Assembly (NCBI GenBank): GCA_012295225.1
Contig: WMKK01000008.1
Span: 558,001-622,000 of the forward strand
DNA from: Ostreococcus mediterraneus
Lineage: Eukaryota; Chlorophyta; Mamiellophyceae; Mamiellales; Bathycoccaceae
Reading direction: 5' to 3'
Length of the DNA stretch: 64,000 bases
The stretch's first letter is position 1; each line of letters opens with the position of its first letter. Under the pieces are notes generated by a model that did not search any database, was not told where the DNA came from, and saw nothing but the letters and a program-made list of their open reading frames with translations. The position numbers and the translations under genes were made by a program. This document shows, piece after piece, positions 1 to 9,960 of the stretch.

Positions 1-1
1 T

Positions 2-709
2 GAAGACGAAGCCGACCTCGCCGCGAGTCGACCGCGGCGCCGCGCATATGACGTGCTGTTAAAGGCACATCAATCCCCGAAAACAAACGCTTCAAAGGTG
101 CTTAATTTCAGATTTAAAACGAGCCCGCTGGAGTTTGGTGGTGACTCTAATGGTAATTTGCGTTCCATGAAGCTCGGGCGCAACGAACTCGTCGGCGCCG
201 CCGGCGCGCGAAAGGCGATCTCTTCTGGGGAAACAGAGACCGTAGATACCGCTATGGCATTGCGATCAGTAGGCTATCGCGCCGAACCAATCGTGGTTTC
301 GGTGAATGACGAAAGCACGAGTCAAATTGTTCTTCCATTTGACGAACGCGAGCGCGTCGTACCAAACGAGTACGGCGCCGTCTTGACGAGCCCGGACAAA
401 TCCACAGCAAAACAAATCCCCGGACTCTACGTCACGGGTTGGCTTAAACGTGGCCCCACGGGGATCATCGGTACTAATCTCACGTGCGCCGAAGAAACCG
501 TCGCAAAAATGGCGAGCGATTTCGCGCGGTTGCCTCCGCCAGAGCCGACGTCATCCGGCGTCGACGCCACGCTCGCCAAACGCGCCGTGCGCGTTATCAC
601 CGCACGCGACTGGGCAAAATTAGACGCCCACGAACGCGCACTCGGCGAATCTCGCGGGAAACCTCGCGTCAAGCTCACATCCATTGCAGAAATGCTCACC
701 ATTGTGTAA
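2..709 (+). CDS. FDXR: Mitochondrial adrenodoxin-type ferredoxin-NADP+ reductase, C-terminal part
   Basis: The frame is open from base 2 and the 5' end is cut by the window edge. About 235 C-terminal residues of an FAD/NADP-dependent reductase are present. The family (animal FDXR, yeast ARH1, plant MFDR) passes electrons from NADPH to mitochondrial ferredoxin for Fe-S cluster, heme and biotin synthesis. Diagnostic stretches are a PLEFGGD region, TAMALRSVGYR, and the conserved YVTGWLKRGPTGIIGTNL segment that contacts FAD and NADP. The last 40 residues form a poorly conserved tail ending in TAA at 707-709. The next gene starts only 52 bp downstream on the same strand. Family assignment is firm; the N-terminal FAD-binding half cannot be judged. 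Confidence 0.93.
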   Translation, partial: EDEADLAASRPRRRAYDVLLKAHQSPKTNASKVLNFRFKTSPLEFGGDSNGNLRSMKLGRNELVGAAGARKAISSGETETVDTAMALRSVGYRAEPIVVSVNDESTSQIVLPFDERERVVPNEYGAVLTSPDKSTAKQIPGLYVTGWLKRGPTGIIGTNLTCAEETVAKMASDFARLPPPEPTSSGVDATLAKRAVRVITARDWAKLDAHERALGESRGKPRVKLTSIAEMLTIV

Positions 710-761
710 TACCATTAACGCTCCGTCCCGCTCCGCGTCGCGCCGCACACCTCGGCGCACC

Positions 762-1760
762 ATGCGCGCTCTCGCCGCGCGCGCGCGCCCGTCGTCGCCG
801 CCCTCGCGCCACCGCCGCGGCCTTCGCAGCGCGGTGACGCGCGCGGCGTCGCCGCTGTCGTCGCTCGCGCCCCCCAAGGTGGCGCGCACGGCGTTGGTAA
901 CCACCGCGAGTGCACCGCCGCCGCCGCTGTCGCCGCTCGCGCGCATGAATCCATACGCCGTGCTCGGCGCGCTGACGATGACGAGCGTGGCGATGACGAC
1001 GGCGACGCTCGTCACGGTTGTCGCTCCGACGTTGCGCGCGGTGGAGCGCGCGTGTGCGTCGATGGACGCCGCCGCGGTGGCGGCGGAGCGCGCGGCGTTG
1101 GAAGTCGAAGCGTTGTCTCGCGCGACGTTGGCGGAATTGCCCGCGACGCTGGATGCGATGGAGACGAGCGCGAATGAGGTGGAGTTATTGGCACAAGAAA
1201 CGAGGGAGGCGCTGACGCGTTTGGATGCGTTTAACGTCGATGCGTTGGTGAATGAATTTAGAACAAAGATTGGCGACTTGCCCGACCCGGCGCGGGACAT
1301 TGCAAATTTGAGCGACGACGCGAGCGAGTACGTGCGACGTTTATCGATGGAGTTGGGATTGGTGATGCAAAGCGTCGGAGCACTGACGTCTGGAGATTTT
1401 GACGACGCCTTTGACGTGGGGTTGACGCAAGAAGAGAAGAATGAGAGGAAAAATGCCATCGCCGACGCGGTGCAAGTCGCGCGCGAAACGACAGAGAGAG
1501 CAAAACTTCTGACGACGCAGTTGCAAAACCCATCGTCTGGGCGCGACATTGCGGAGGTGGTGGGAAAGATTGAACAGTCAAGCCGCGACGTGAGCACCGC
1601 CATGCGAAACGCGCTGCGCGTGTTTGAAACCGTAGGCGTCGTGGTGTCGCCCGTGGTGCCTCCGCTTTCAGACAAACGCGAGCTTCCGCGTCGGCGCACG
1701 CAAACGATCGACGACGACGGCGATGACGATGGCGACGGCAACGGCAACGGCGACGCGTAA
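762..1760 (+). CDS. Conserved plastid-type membrane and coiled-coil protein
   Basis: A 332-residue protein. I use the first ATG (762); the frame extends further up only through a TTG and would overlap the preceding gene. Residues 1-60 are rich in Ala, Arg, Ser and Pro like an algal plastid transit peptide. A single hydrophobic stretch lies at about 65-88 (after MNPYAVLGALTM), followed by alpha-helical, heptad-like sequence rich in Ala, Glu and Leu to about 290. The C-terminus is a short run of Asp, Gly and Asn. The layout (one membrane anchor plus a long helical domain) resembles bacterial and plastid DUF948-type proteins, but I do not recognise a specific family. Function unknown; plastid location is inference. 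Confidence 0.72.
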   Translation: MRALAARARPSSPPSRHRRGLRSAVTRAASPLSSLAPPKVARTALVTTASAPPPPLSPLARMNPYAVLGALTMTSVAMTTATLVTVVAPTLRAVERACASMDAAAVAAERAALEVEALSRATLAELPATLDAMETSANEVELLAQETREALTRLDAFNVDALVNEFRTKIGDLPDPARDIANLSDDASEYVRRLSMELGLVMQSVGALTSGDFDDAFDVGLTQEEKNERKNAIADAVQVARETTERAKLLTTQLQNPSSGRDIAEVVGKIEQSSRDVSTAMRNALRVFETVGVVVSPVVPPLSDKRELPRRRTQTIDDDGDDDGDGNGNGDA

Positions 1761-1865
1761 CATTATTAAACGTGCATTCTTATTTTGCGCGCGGTATTAT
1801 TTTTCATGCAGTGCTGTAACAACAACAACAACAACAATTTGACACTTTTATTATACAACGCGCGG

Positions 1866-2972
1866 CTAAATCAATCCGCTTTCAGGCCAGTACGCTTCGA
1901 TAGAAGGATCATCGAGAAACCTCGCGTACCCAGAGTGATCGTTAGCCACGCGCACGGGATTTACCATGCGCGTGTCGGTGGAGAATCCATCCGGATCGCC
2001 TCGACCTTTGGGCATGTAGGCGTGCCGCCGCTCGCTCAAACCGCAATCCGTCCAAAACATCGATCCCGCGTGCGTGTATTCCACCCCAAATCTTCCTTCA
2101 TTCGACGTTGGCAACCAAAACCCTGATGTCGGCACGCGTGCAAATAAATCACCGCCGTGTACGACGCGCGCGTAATGTAACGATTGCGCGTCGAGAGATG
2201 CTGCGAAATCTCCGTCGCCCACTCTCGGCTGCCCAAATGTCACGCACTCAATGACGTTTGCCTTGAACTCCTTCGCCAAGCTCGCCGCGCACAGCGTCGC
2301 GAGCGCACCGCCTAAACTATGTCCACATATCACCACTTTCGTCTTCGCCGTGCCCGTGGCATCCATTTCGCGCCGAACGGCGTCTTCTATGTCACTTTTA
2401 ACGCGCGCGTATGCTTCGGCGTAGCCCGAATGCACGCGACCGCTCACGGCGCCCGCGCGCCACGTCGTTTGCCCAGCGCGCCCATTGATTTGCGACTCGC
2501 GAAACAACCCGCGCAGCGGACTAGGCGTCGTACCCCTAAACGCAACGATCACCCAATCCCGCGCCGATGACGGCGCCGCTCCCGCGCCGCCGTCATCGAC
2601 CTCGAGCAGGCGAAACACGCCCGCGCGCGTCGTCGCCGACGCCGTCCCGTCCAACCACTCGAGCGCGCGAAACCCAGGCATCGCCCGCACGACATCATCC
2701 CGCAACCCACGCCCGTTGCCAATGAGCGGTTCAAAACCAAACGGCGTGGCAAAATTCACACCGGCATCGCCCGCGCGCGCGTCGTCGAAAAAACCGCGCT
2801 GTCCGACGTCCCAGTAGCACACCATGGCCAACTTGCACAGCGCTCTCGCGCCCTGCAGCGTGCGCGGACCGCGCGCATCGCCCGGCGCGAGCGTCGACGA
2901 CGAAAATACGCGCGTCGTGCGCGTTACCGGCGCGCGAACGACGCGAACCGGACGCGCGAGCGCGCCGAACAT
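1866..2972 (-). CDS. Class 3 (alpha/beta-hydrolase) lipase
   Basis: A 368-residue serine lipase. The start is the ATG at 2972; the frame runs further upstream but only with non-ATG codons across the promoter of the divergent kinase gene. The nucleophile elbow GHSLGGALATL is clear, an oxyanion-region FRGTTP motif lies upstream, and a DLFARVP segment supplies the probable catalytic Asp; a His near the C-terminus (ANDHSGY) fits the triad. The family hydrolyses acylglycerols or galactolipids. The first 35 residues are basic and Ser/Thr/Val-rich, so organelle import is possible. Start codons of this gene and the ABC1 kinase are 54 bp apart, implying a shared bidirectional promoter. Confidence 0.9.
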   Translation of the reverse strand: MFGALARPVRVVRAPVTRTTRVFSSSTLAPGDARGPRTLQGARALCKLAMVCYWDVGQRGFFDDARAGDAGVNFATPFGFEPLIGNGRGLRDDVVRAMPGFRALEWLDGTASATTRAGVFRLLEVDDGGAGAAPSSARDWVIVAFRGTTPSPLRGLFRESQINGRAGQTTWRAGAVSGRVHSGYAEAYARVKSDIEDAVRREMDATGTAKTKVVICGHSLGGALATLCAASLAKEFKANVIECVTFGQPRVGDGDFAASLDAQSLHYARVVHGGDLFARVPTSGFWLPTSNEGRFGVEYTHAGSMFWTDCGLSERRHAYMPKGRGDPDGFSTDTRMVNPVRVANDHSGYARFLDDPSIEAYWPESGLI

Positions 2973-3026
2973 GAAAAAGTGCACGCGACAAGAGGCTACG
3001 AATGACGTCACACGCTGGCGCGGCCC

Positions 3027-4727
3027 ATGTTCCGTCGCGCGTCGACCGCGGTCGTGGCGTCGACGGCGACGGCGGCGGCGGCGATCGCAGCCACGTCGAG
3101 CGATGACGCCCCGTGGCGATTTCACGTCGACAGCGCGCGGCGTTTCGCTACCGCATCGTCGCACTTTGTCCCGATGTACTGTGTCGATTATCTGAACCAT
3201 CGCGCGCGCGTTCGCGCGTTGGATGACGACGACGCGGTGCGCGCGAGTCGACAGATACTGTGGCACGACATGGCGGTGCGCATGCGAGACTTGGCGCGCG
3301 CGCAGGGTGGGATTTACGTCAAGGCGGGGCAGCACGTGGCGGCGCAGCCGGTGAGCCCGGCGCCGTTTCGGGATGTGTTGAAGGTTTTAATGGATGACTC
3401 GGGCGCGCGAGCGTTTGCGGAGGATGCGATGACGTTTGAGGAGGAGTTTGGTGGGGTGACGATTGATGAGGCATTTGCGGAGTTTCATCGTGTGCCGATA
3501 GCGAGCGCGTCGTTGGCGCAGGTGTATAGGGCAAAGACGTTTGCCGGCGAGGACGTGGCGGTGAAGATACAGCAGCGACCGGTGGCGAGGTTCTTAAAGG
3601 GTGATTTAGCGACGATTGAGATGTTTTATTCGTTGCTCAGTGCGCTCATACCGGGGTTGCGATTTCAATGGCTTGCGGATGAGACGCGGCGGCACATGTC
3701 GGAGGAGCTCGATTTCGGAGCCGAGGCGGCCAACGCGATGAAAGCTGCAAAGATGCTCTCGAATGAGTTTAGCGACGACGAATTGCACATCCCTCGCGTA
3801 CATAGACATTTAAGCTCGAGGCGGGTACTGACCATGGAGTGGTGCCAAGGCGACCGTATCGATGACGTTGATAGTTTGCGTCGCAACGGCGTGGACATCG
3901 GCGACGTCGCCGGGCGCGTACAAAAGATGTTCGCCAAGATGACATTTGTCCACGGCTTTGTTCACGTGGACCCGCATCCAGGCAACATTCTCGTTGACCG
4001 CACGGGGCGCGTCATTTTGCTCGATCATGGTGTGTACCGTACACTGGATGACGATTTACGTATGAAATGGGCCAACGTTTGGTTGGCGTTGATTCGTTCA
4101 GACGACGCCGCGTTGCGGAACGCCACGGCGTCGCTCGGCGTCAATCCTGACATGTCTCAATTTTTCAAACTCATCCTCACGCTCATGCCAACGCAAGTCA
4201 TCGAAGACCCGCTCGTGAAGCCGAATGACGCGGAGCAGTCGACGCACACGAGTACGATGGACTCGTTGTCGCCAGCGGGGAAACGCATGGTGATGCGTCA
4301 AATTCTTGGTGTGAAGGTGGAGGACCAATCGCAATTGTTTGAAAAACTTCCGCGAGACTTGTTACTTGTGCTCAAAGCTAACAACTTGTTGCGCTTTATC
4401 AATGAACAACTTGGAAGTCCAGTGAATCGCTTCAAGTTTATCGCCGCTGCGGCAAACGAAGGATTACAGACGTCGTCTTCGGCATCATCCTCGACAGACT
4501 TGAGCGACGTGCAAACGATAAAGCGTGGTGTGTTCACTCGCATGCGCGAGCGCCTCGGAGATTCAGTGGCCATTTCATTGTTACCGCTACAATTGTTGCT
4601 TCTCAAGAGCCAACTCGCGTGGGCGTTTTGGAAGTTGGGCAAAAAGCAAGCGGCTTCAGCTTCGGCGGCGTATGCCGCATCCGCAACTGCGCCCACGACT
4701 TCGGCAACACCGGCCAAGCCACCATGA
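3027..4727 (+). CDS. ABC1/UbiB atypical kinase, ADCK1-like
   Basis: A 566-residue member of the ABC1/COQ8/UbiB family of atypical kinase-like ATPases, which in mitochondria and plastids act in lipid and quinone homeostasis. Family hallmarks are the KxGQ motif (KAGQHVAAQ), an alanine-rich loop in place of the usual glycine loop (ASASLAQVYRA), the ATP lysine in VAVKIQ, the catalytic-loop equivalent VHVDPHPGNI, and the metal motif LLDHGVY. The DHG variant is typical of the ADCK1/ADCK5 branch rather than COQ8. The N-terminus is short, basic and Ala-rich, compatible with mitochondrial import. The C-terminal 60 residues hold a hydrophobic segment and an Ala/Ser/Thr tail. Confidence 0.9.
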   Translation: MFRRASTAVVASTATAAAAIAATSSDDAPWRFHVDSARRFATASSHFVPMYCVDYLNHRARVRALDDDDAVRASRQILWHDMAVRMRDLARAQGGIYVKAGQHVAAQPVSPAPFRDVLKVLMDDSGARAFAEDAMTFEEEFGGVTIDEAFAEFHRVPIASASLAQVYRAKTFAGEDVAVKIQQRPVARFLKGDLATIEMFYSLLSALIPGLRFQWLADETRRHMSEELDFGAEAANAMKAAKMLSNEFSDDELHIPRVHRHLSSRRVLTMEWCQGDRIDDVDSLRRNGVDIGDVAGRVQKMFAKMTFVHGFVHVDPHPGNILVDRTGRVILLDHGVYRTLDDDLRMKWANVWLALIRSDDAALRNATASLGVNPDMSQFFKLILTLMPTQVIEDPLVKPNDAEQSTHTSTMDSLSPAGKRMVMRQILGVKVEDQSQLFEKLPRDLLLVLKANNLLRFINEQLGSPVNRFKFIAAAANEGLQTSSSASSSTDLSDVQTIKRGVFTRMRERLGDSVAISLLPLQLLLLKSQLAWAFWKLGKKQAASASAAYAASATAPTTSATPAKPP

Positions 4728-4758
4728 TTGTTAAATAGTTTTCTTCAGTACAGTAGTC

Positions 4759-4823
4759 TTGTTTTAGCGCACGCAGCGGCGGCGATTTCTTCGTGTAACA
4801 ACAACAATTGCTTTGATTTTTAT
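4759..4823. repeat. Dispersed 65-nt repeat, copy A
   Basis: This spacer segment is nearly identical to 8364-8435. Both contain TTGTTT(T/C)AGCGCACGCAGCG, then GGCG(G)(C/T)GATTTC, TGTAACAACA, and a GCTTTGATT(T/C)TTAT end. Copy B has a short extra GAAAACA block. The two copies lie just outside the 3' and 5' ends of the large proline-rich gene. The rest of the spacer 4728-4924 is AT-rich with no ORF of note. Confidence 0.85.
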
Positions 4824-4924
4824 ATCGATGATATTATTGTACTAGTACATATTGATCTATGTATCTTAGAGGAGTCCAGCCTGAATAGGAGCCGTGCGTC
4901 GCGCGCGGCGCTCTCGATGCGGAC

Positions 4925-6429
4925 TCAGACGGCGAGGAGAGCGGCACGCTCGGCGAGGCCGTCTTCGGTGCGACGCTCGCGTACGTTGCGAGCGTAGTTG
5001 ATAATAGCGTCATAACGCGCGACCAAACCGATGAGGGCGAGAACGGAGACCGAGGCGAGGACGTGCGGGACGGCGAACGAGGCGCCGCCTTTGAAGCGCC
5101 GGTCGGCTTCGCCGACTGACGCGTGACGCGTGGAATCGGAGGGGTTGATGCTGCCCTCGCGCACGCCTGGGGAATGTTCCATCACTGACCCGCTCTCGGC
5201 AAATCCCAGCACTGCGGACGAACGGGCCCGTTGCTCGAGCACTTCAGAGGTCACCAAGTTTTGCTCGGCGGCGCTTTTTCCCGCCGCGCGCGCCTCAGTG
5301 AGACGCTCTCTCAACACGCCCGTGCTCAATTTGAAAGGAGCGACGATTTCTTGGTGAGGAACTGACCCGAGAACCGCGGTGCACTGTTGAGCGCAGCTCC
5401 CAAAAACGTATGTTTGCGACATAAGATTGGGCGTGTCGTAGACGACTCGATTTTTCCAGTTGCCCGCTTCGCGATCCGTGCACGTCGAAGTGAGTGCGGG
5501 AGAAGCTGTTTCTCCGTACGTTCGTTGCCACATCTCCACACCGAACACGTGACCGGAGTCATAGACGTGATTGTTCTCGGGATCCGCTAATGCGAATCCG
5601 TATGTCATACCACCAGACGTTCCAGATCGCGTGAGCGAGTACGTACAAGTCTTATAATAGGCGTTACCATCGCGTCCCGTGACTGGAGTCATCTCAAGGC
5701 CACGATCATACGGCCACCTCAACCCGTTGCCGAGCGGCCACCTCCCGCTGACCAACTTAACTTGCGTTATGTCGTCTTTCTTCAGAGGTTCGTGCAGATA
5801 CTCGTAGTCGACGCCTTCCTCTTTTACTCTGGTTGACGTATTATTCAGGGTGTAGTCGAGCACTGCTTGCGGGATGCACTCGGTGCTGACGTAATAGCAC
5901 GGCGGCGGCACCACCAAACAAGGATCCGTTTTCGGACAGTTCGCGTGCACTTGGCCGCTGTTCTTGATTGCGTCGAGGATTGTTTGCAACTCGTTCTGCG
6001 TGTTATCCTGACAGAGCAAGTCATCGGAATCGCAACTCCACAGCGGACCGGCGGGGCCTTGAACATCAACTTGCGTTCGCGAGCCAGCGCACGTTGCCTG
6101 GCAGCGTCGACCATTTCTAAGATGCCACTGACCGGCATAGGTGCTCAGTCGATTGTATTCACTTTGCGTGATGTAATCCGGGACAACAAAATCGTCTGCC
6201 GCAACATCGTCAAACGTGCTCGCCGTTGGGACTGGAAGAATAGCAATCTCGGTATGGTCTTCTCTGTGACCGTAAACTGGAGTGGTGTACGCATCAGCGA
6301 CGAATGTATTGAACCAAACTCTCACGAAATCAGAGTGTGCGTCGTACGGCGGGACACCCGAGAGTGCCACAAACGGTGCGTAGTGCGGTGGCGGCGGCGG
6401 ACTCGGCGGCGGACTCGGCGGCGGCGGAC

Positions 6430-6460
<31 letters not shown>

Positions 6461-8014
6461 ACTCGGCGGCGGCGGACTCGGCGGCGGCGGACTCGGCGAG
6501 GGCGGCGGACTCGGCGGCGGCGGACTTGGCGGTGGGGGACTTGGCGGCGGCGGCGGGCTCGGGCTCGGCGGCGGCGGCGGGCTCGGGCTCGGCGGCGGCA
6601 GACTTACGCTCGGCGTTGTTGATGGGCCCTGACCAAGTGAAGGAAAAACTGCGCCGTGATGGTCCAAATAAGCCGCCTCAGCGACATTGTTGAACTCATC
6701 AATATCGTCTATCGCCAAATCGACATCAAGGCCCGTCAAGAATGAGTAGCCATTGGTGGTTTTCCAAGCCTCGATTGCGTCGATCACGTCCTGCCTGTGC
6801 GCAGCGATGGCGCTCGCGTTCACAGCCTCATTCCATCTCTGCACGTCTTCCTCCACGCCCGCGTAAGAGAGCGTGAGATCGCACACGTACGTATTGATCG
6901 AGCATTGGGCTTTCTTCCACTCGTTGAGCTTCGCCGTCGTGAAACGAGTCTTTACCGCGACGTTCAGCGTGGTAAAGTCGGCGTCGGATGATACGGCTCC
7001 CTCGTTACCACTCACCGTGTACGAGTTCCCGCTCGCCCAAGACGCGATGCGTGTGCGCTGCGTGCTCCAGTAGTGATTGTCGTACGCTGATGCGAGAGCC
7101 GCATTATAACCCGCGAGATCGCTGATCACCTTCGAAATCGCCCATCCAGATGGTGCGTACGATTCGGCGTTGTTCGATTCCAAGAAAGCCGTCAAAGCGG
7201 CTTGCTCCTCAATTCGCAGCACCGCGTGTTGAGCCATGGCGAGTTTTTCGAAACGCGAAGTCCATCGCTGAATAATTGTTGCCTCCGATAAGCCAGTTAT
7301 GTATCGTCTCTGATACGTGCCGCGATCGCCCTTGCGATAATACAGGCGAAAGAAGTCGAAAAGCATATCCTTCGTATCCGCGGCGATGGTTGCGTCGGCA
7401 ATGTCGTGCGTCGACATCCACGTCTGCAGATCCCGCTGCACGCGCGCATTGATCATCAAGAAGCCCGAGTAGCGGAGATCCATCACGAACGTGCTCGTAT
7501 CCGCGGGATTCCCCCATCCCATGGCCGATCTCGTGCGTTCTCCATCGAACCACCCGCACGTGTACGTGAACTGCAGAGGTCCCAACCAATTCGGCGAGTA
7601 CGTCTTGTACGCGTTTCGCGCACCCGCGTCCTCGTCCGCCTTAACGATCGTGCACCGCTGATAATCACTCGCCGATCCGTACTTCGTGCTCGTGTACGCA
7701 TTGAACGCGCTCACGAATTTCGGCAGATTGAATGGATCCATCACGTTTGTCTGGTAATCCTTGTAGTCGCTCACCTCGCTCATCTTGATCCCGGGACACC
7801 GATTATCCGCCCGCATGCATCCCGGATGCGCGTACCCCGCGTAAACACTTGTAGCCGGATCGTTGTGCACGTACGCCGCGTTCGCGCCGGCGAAGACGCT
7901 CGACGCGAGGACGACGACGATGAAGACGACGACGCTCGAGCCAACACCCTGGCGACGGGTCCAGCGTTTCGCGTCGCTACCGCTCGAACGCGCGCGCGTC
8001 ATCGCGCGAGACAT
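4925..8014 (-). CDS. Large proline-rich type I membrane/surface protein
   Basis: A 1,029-residue protein. The first in-frame ATG is at 8014; the frame beyond is reached only with GTG. A basic N-terminus is followed by a hydrophobic core (SSVVVFIVVVLASSVFA, about residues 28-45) ending in small residues, so a signal peptide or anchor is likely. Residues about 468-543 are a hydroxyproline-rich-type (SPPPP)n block. Both flanks are Cys-, Trp- and Tyr-rich, as in extracellular domains. A second hydrophobic segment (about 980-1000) with a short basic tail gives a type I topology. I do not recognise the folded domains. By composition it belongs with cell-surface glycoproteins of green algae, and it sits next to another giant proline-rich secreted protein. 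Confidence 0.82.
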
Positions 8015-8363
8015 GGCGAGCGCGAGGAACGACGATGAATCTCGACGGTCGTCGTCGTCGCTCGCGTCTCGACGGTCGTCTTTGCCGCTCGCGCGTCGAC
8101 GAATGGCGTCACGACGATCTGGCGCGCGGCGAGAGACCCGCACTTGACGATAAATCGCGTGTTAGTGGTACGTTTTCTATCATATGAGCCACATGTCCGA
8201 TATATATGTTGGGCATAAACCTCGTTGTATATGTGAGAGGCATCGGTCCGGGACACGACGAATGCGTCACCGGCTGAGCCACCAGGTGATTGTTTCTTCT
8301 TTGGTGTACACGTTCGTTCATTTGGTTGTTAAATACTTCCGTTAGGTTTCTACAGGACTAGTT
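8015..8363. other. Spacer upstream of the proline-rich gene
   Basis: About 350 bp. The first 130 bp are GC-rich and open on the minus strand but lack an ATG, so I take them as 5' leader. From about 8145 the sequence turns AT-rich and probably holds the promoter of the minus-strand gene. No other gene is seen. Confidence 0.5.
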
Positions 8364-8435
8364 TTGTTTCAGCGCACGCAGCGGCGGTGATTTCGTTGTG
8401 TAACAACAGAAAACAACAACTGCTTTGATTCTTAT
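8364..8435. repeat. Dispersed 72-nt repeat, copy B
   Basis: Same element as 4759-4823. The homology runs right up to and includes the TAA stop of the minus-strand acyl-CoA-binding protein gene (plus-strand TTA at 8432-8434). On the minus strand it therefore reads as that gene's 3' UTR. Confidence 0.85.
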
Positions 8436-9508
8436 GCCTCGTCGGCGTCGTCGGCGTCAGACGAGTCAAATTCGCCCGCGCTGCTCACGATTTTGAACAA
8501 TCCCAGCGATTCGGCGGTCTCGCCCGCTTCATCAGCAATCGTGGAGTCCGCACCCGAGTGTACTAACAATTTACACACATCCGCACTCTCGCAAATCGTC
8601 GCGTAATGCAACGGTGTTTGTCCGCTCGCGTCTCGCGCGTCGATATCCGCGCCCAATACGATGAGCTGCAACGCAATCTTTGCGTGACCTGCATCGGCGC
8701 ACCAGTGTAATGGCGTTCGGCCACTCGGATCCTTTTCATTTACGTCGCTTCCATTTGTCATCCGATAGACGGCGGCGTCTTCGTCCCCGTCTCGACACGC
8801 GGCGCTCAACGTGACGTCGGTGACGTCGTCTTCGTCTTCGTTCTCGAGTGCCTCAACAGGCCGACTCTGCGCCCCTTGAGACCACGCATCGAAACCATCA
8901 CCACCATGCATATCATCGCTCACCGCGCTGTTAAACTCCTCCACGGCGGCGTGATCCTCCGCCGTGTGCCCATCCGCGTCCCGTGGTGCTTTGGCTCGCG
9001 TCGCCTCGGCGCTTCGCTCGGCACGTTCCCACATCTCAAACGTCGCCACATACAACGATTTCGCCTCGCTCGACGATAGATGCAGCTTCACTTTCATGGC
9101 GTCATATTTTGCTCTGGCGATGACGTCAAACGCCGACGGTGCGTGCACATTCCGGAGCGTAGCGGCGCCTTTTGTTGCGACGCTGTACAACGCGTAAAGC
9201 TCCAACGCGACGCCATCTGGAACCTTAAACGCGCACGTTTTGAACGCATTCGCGGATTTCATAAACGCAGCGTCTAAACCAGGATCACATGCATCGTCTG
9301 CGCCGTTGTTGTCGACCGAGTCTAAAGTCTCGACGTCGTCTGCGCTCGGTTGAAGCGCCGCGCGCGCGCTTTGGATTAATCCATCGATCGCCACCGAAAC
9401 CTTTACCCGCGCGCGCGCTCCCGCGTCTGATCGCGCCGCGCACGCCGCGGCGATGCCGACTGCGACCCCACTGACGTATGCAAATGCCCATCCCGCGCGT
9501 TCACGCAT
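8432..9508 (-). CDS. ACBP: Membrane-anchored acyl-CoA-binding protein with ankyrin repeats
   Basis: A 358-residue protein with the architecture of plant ACBP1/ACBP2 and animal ACBD6. A short N-terminal hydrophobic anchor (about residues 7-25) is followed by an acyl-CoA-binding domain (about 78-170, with FKTCAFKVPDGVALELYALY and an FDVIARAKYDAM helix). An acidic linker leads to two or three ankyrin repeats (about 235-340: GRTPLHWCADAGH, GQTPLHYA). The family binds long-chain acyl-CoA esters and moves them between ER, plasma membrane and lipid synthesis. The canonical substrate-contact Tyr/Lys helix appears partly altered (KYDAMK). The start is a clear ATG, divergent from the giant surface-protein gene. 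Confidence 0.92.
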   Translation of the reverse strand: MRERAGWAFAYVSGVAVGIAAACAARSDAGARARVKVSVAIDGLIQSARAALQPSADDVETLDSVDNNGADDACDPGLDAAFMKSANAFKTCAFKVPDGVALELYALYSVATKGAATLRNVHAPSAFDVIARAKYDAMKVKLHLSSSEAKSLYVATFEMWERAERSAEATRAKAPRDADGHTAEDHAAVEEFNSAVSDDMHGGDGFDAWSQGAQSRPVEALENEDEDDVTDVTLSAACRDGDEDAAVYRMTNGSDVNEKDPSGRTPLHWCADAGHAKIALQLIVLGADIDARDASGQTPLHYATICESADVCKLLVHSGADSTIADEAGETAESLGLFKIVSSAGEFDSSDADDADEA

Positions 9509-9649
9509 CGCACGCGGACACGTACAGCCAAACCAGAGATGTCACGCTCTGAGGACGTCATTCGCCGACGCGCGAACGACACAGTCATCATCGCCGTCGC
9601 CGCCGAGCGAGCCCGAACGCGCGCGCACACTGCGAGCACGCATTTCGAA

Positions 9650-9904
9650 ATGCATCGTGTACAGTCGCCACGGCGCGCGCGCGCGTCGCTGGCGCTCGCA
9701 GTACTCTTTTCAATGTCAATTATGGTGTGTGTTGACATTTGGCTCTCGACGGTCGCGACGCCGTTGCGCGGCGTCATCACCGCGCCGTGAACGACCATTC
9801 GCGCGCGACGTCGATACTCACCGTCATCGTTATCTTTTTATCGCGTCGTCGTCGCGCAGGGTGTGGGTTTAGCTGCGCCAGATCACGCACGTGTATTACT
9901 TCAG
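9650..9904 (+). other. Candidate 5' exon(s) of the giant surface-protein gene, including signal sequence
   Basis: The ATG at 9650 opens a basic stretch followed by a hydrophobic segment (SLALAVLFSMSIMVCV), a good signal peptide or anchor, in a frame that closes at 9790. A second short open block (9860-9904, reading GVGLAAPDHARVLLQ) is bounded by CAG at 9859 and a GTACGC donor at 9905. Spliced to an acceptor at 9959-9960 it joins the giant frame in phase. The exact donor of the first exon is not decided; 9725 (GTGTGT) and 9752 both keep phase. This is inference from splice-site logic. Confidence 0.45.
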
Positions 9905-9960
9905 GTACGCGTCCGACGTCGTCCACCGACATCCCGCGCTTCAACGTAACAATGCTTTAG

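Noticed and set aside
620-1747. 375-residue minus-strand frame opposite the plastid membrane protein
   Set aside because: Composition is Ser/Ala/Arg noise from GC-rich codons. The plus strand has a transit peptide, a membrane helix and a clean ATG, and the first gene's stop fits that reading.
6390-6610. GGCGGCGGACTC repeats as a possible minisatellite
   Set aside because: They encode the SPPPP block of the minus-strand protein and keep its frame throughout.
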